Shown piece after piece: positions 62,285 to 64,000 of a DNA stretch of 64,000 bases (position 1 is its first letter; every line of letters begins with the position of its first letter). Source of the stretch: Pycnopodia helianthoides (Eukaryota > Echinodermata > Asteroidea > Forcipulatida > Asteriidae); NCBI GenBank assembly GCA_032158295.1, contig CM063253.1:8401001-8465000 (forward strand), given 5' to 3'. The translations under genes were made by a program, and so were the position numbers. Under the pieces are notes generated by a model. The model was given only the letters and a program-made list of their open reading frames with translations, ran no database searches and was not told the DNA's origin.

Positions 62285-63736
62285 TAGATCCTTATTATAA
62301 TTATGTAAACTGCACATTGCGCGTGCGCACTAACACTACTGGCTGGCAAAACGAGGGCTAACTGCGCATTTTCATATATGGGGCTGATGGTGACGTGACG
62401 CATACGCGTTTGTGCGTCTGCCTAGTGCACAGCTCTCGGGCGTTTCCCAATCAGTAGTGTCTGTATACGCATGCGTGAATTTAGTTTGCATATTTCATGG
62501 GAAAGGTCTATTCAAAGAGTTCCCCTTTCGACATTAATGAGGGCGTTGTTAGAGCTCATGACTTCATATTCAAGCCAAATTCGTTAGGTAACCGTGGATA
62601 CAATAGGTGTGGTCTGTTTGATTTGGATGTATACAAAAAGGTATCAACAGTTTTACCCAAACCAAACACAAGCCTAAAGATCAATGTCAACGAAAATGTG
62701 ATTTTAATTAATAATACAAAATGATGCTTCTCATTCATTTTTAAAATTCACTCTTCAATCGTTGAGAAGAAATTAAATCCTTAAAGATTTAAACAGTGTG
62801 TCATTTTGATGAACTCTTTTATGTCATTGTATTTATGTAACGAAATGTCACAATGACAAAAGAGCATGATGTTTTTTTTGTACGCTAGTCTTGCCCTCCC
62901 GGTTCCACAGTTTACGGCAAAAATTGTAACCGCGCCTATCAACTGCTGTTTCAGCAGAAGGGTACAATAAAAACGGCACAACTAAGATTTGTCGAACACA
63001 GAAATCCTGGAAGTATATTAGTTAAAAATAATATTATAATAAACACGTTATTTTGTATGACACAATGTTTGTGTCGAATGGCTTCACCGTTAAAAACAAG
63101 GGATGCAACTTTTCAGTTGATTTCCTTTTTTTTGGTGTCTCTGCTGTTCAATCCTCTCGCCGTGAGCTCAGTGTTTTGATGCCGACAGTTTATCGTCAAG
63201 GCAACGGCCGACGTTCCTGCTTCTATAATCGATTTCGTCTTAAAGTCAGCTTGATAAATCGCGTGGTTGTTAATGACCAAAACAATACCTCATGTACGTC
63301 AAGTTAACCACCAGCATCTGCGGGCATCTAATAAATACCTTTGACCTCAAAAGAGGAACGTAGTCATCAGTTTTGTTGAAGATTTTTGTTGAAGATTTGT
63401 TTATCTCATTACTAAGCAAAGGAGACTTCATTTTACAAAATGTTTCAGTCTGCCGTTGGTGTAATGTATCCAGGAGAGCCAGTAATAATTGTATATAAAA
63501 GCCTGGCTTTTGTGACGAAAATGCCCCAGTTAATTATATGGAATAGGGAATTGACATTTTTCATGCTGCTACCACCTTGGTCATGACCCCTGTATCCAGT
63601 AACAGTAATGGAAGCTAACATTATTTGTACAAATGGGAAGCATACTATTTTTCCTTCCAACAGCATCGGTTTAACTACATTGAGTTGAATGGGAGAAAAA
63701 CAATACGGCCTCAACTGAGAAAGTCTGTAACAATGT
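62285..63736. other. Unassigned DNA
   Basis: No supported gene. The open frames at 62497-62724 (75 codons) and 63053-63307 (84 codons) have no domain I recognise, no splice context and no family resemblance. I leave them as chance frames. Confidence 0.4.
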
Positions 63737-63850
63737 GATGACCCGGTCTTTACTGCGTGGTAGAGACTGAGTTGGTGGCTGGCTGCCGGTCCATTAACAG
63801 CGGCCAGCCACCAACCAAGGTCATTACCACGTAGGGAAGACCGGGTCATC
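63737..63850. repeat. Long foldback repeat near the right edge
   Basis: Arms of about 50 bp: gatgacccggtcttta ... gttggtggctggc on the left and gccagccaccaac ... agaccgggtcatc on the right, with a ~10-base spacer (gtccattaac). Arms match closely with a few small gaps, typical of a foldback MITE. Confidence 0.85.
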
Positions 63851-64000
63851 ATACTGCTAGGAGACACGAGACCGGCGAGGCGAAAGTGGTTATACTGCAT
63901 CGACTAATTGCAAGGTTTGGGGTTCGAATCCAGCCAAGCCAATCACTAGAATAAGTATTGTCGTCTAGTTACTGAATCACAATGATCGATTTGTGCAATT

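Noticed and set aside
62497..62724. 75-codon frame starting MGKVYSKSS
   Set aside because: No recognisable domain, no splice signals and no neighbouring exon; likely chance.

Overview
This is a eukaryotic nuclear genomic window, AT-rich and dense in introns and repeats. Gene content (vertebrate-like R3HDM4 and RAD54L, plus a secreted fibrinogen-related protein with an N-terminal PAN/apple-like domain) and the dense short inverted-repeat and tRNA-derived elements fit a marine invertebrate deuterostome. An echinoderm, probably a sea star, is my best guess. That guess is inference from gene types and the general look of the repeats, not a database result.

Four protein-coding genes can be assembled with consistent splice sites and reading phase. 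(1) R3HDM4-like, minus strand, 8072 to 555, 7 coding exons, 273 aa, complete. (2) A protein with two calponin-homology-type (CH) domains, minus strand, 26104 to 13943, 10 coding exons after a noncoding first exon, 653 aa; I do not recognise a named ortholog. (3) RAD54L (RAD54 DNA-repair translocase), minus strand, 57644 to 30576, 23 coding exons, 755 aa, complete with every SNF2 motif I looked for; the start codon forms the whole coding part of exon 1. (4) A single-exon fibrinogen-related lectin-like gene, plus strand, 58789-59814, 341 aa, head-to-head with RAD54L.

The rest is introns and intergenic DNA filled with mobile-element debris: several families of TTAA-flanked inverted-repeat elements (MITEs), a family with ends reading GGGCCCAATTTCAT, two families of tRNA-derived SINEs, two PIF/Harbinger-like elements with TAA target duplications, a nested hAT-like element with an 8-bp duplication, LINE 3' fragments, and a Penelope-like GIY-YIG endonuclease remnant followed by a hammerhead-ribozyme-like motif.

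The most interesting pattern is how often repeats touch exon edges. A Harbinger-like MITE sits inside the 5' splice site of RAD54L exon 22 and regenerates it. The 5' half of RAD54L exon 2 is present three times, and each extra copy is fused to a MITE end that supplies a splice donor, giving two potential 51-nt in-frame cassette exons. An intron of the CH gene holds a ~180-bp tandem array seeded from the exon 7 donor region, so it carries decoy donors. The last coding exon of the CH gene ends in a 93-bp in-frame tandem duplication. No operon, CRISPR, phage or bacterial feature is present.
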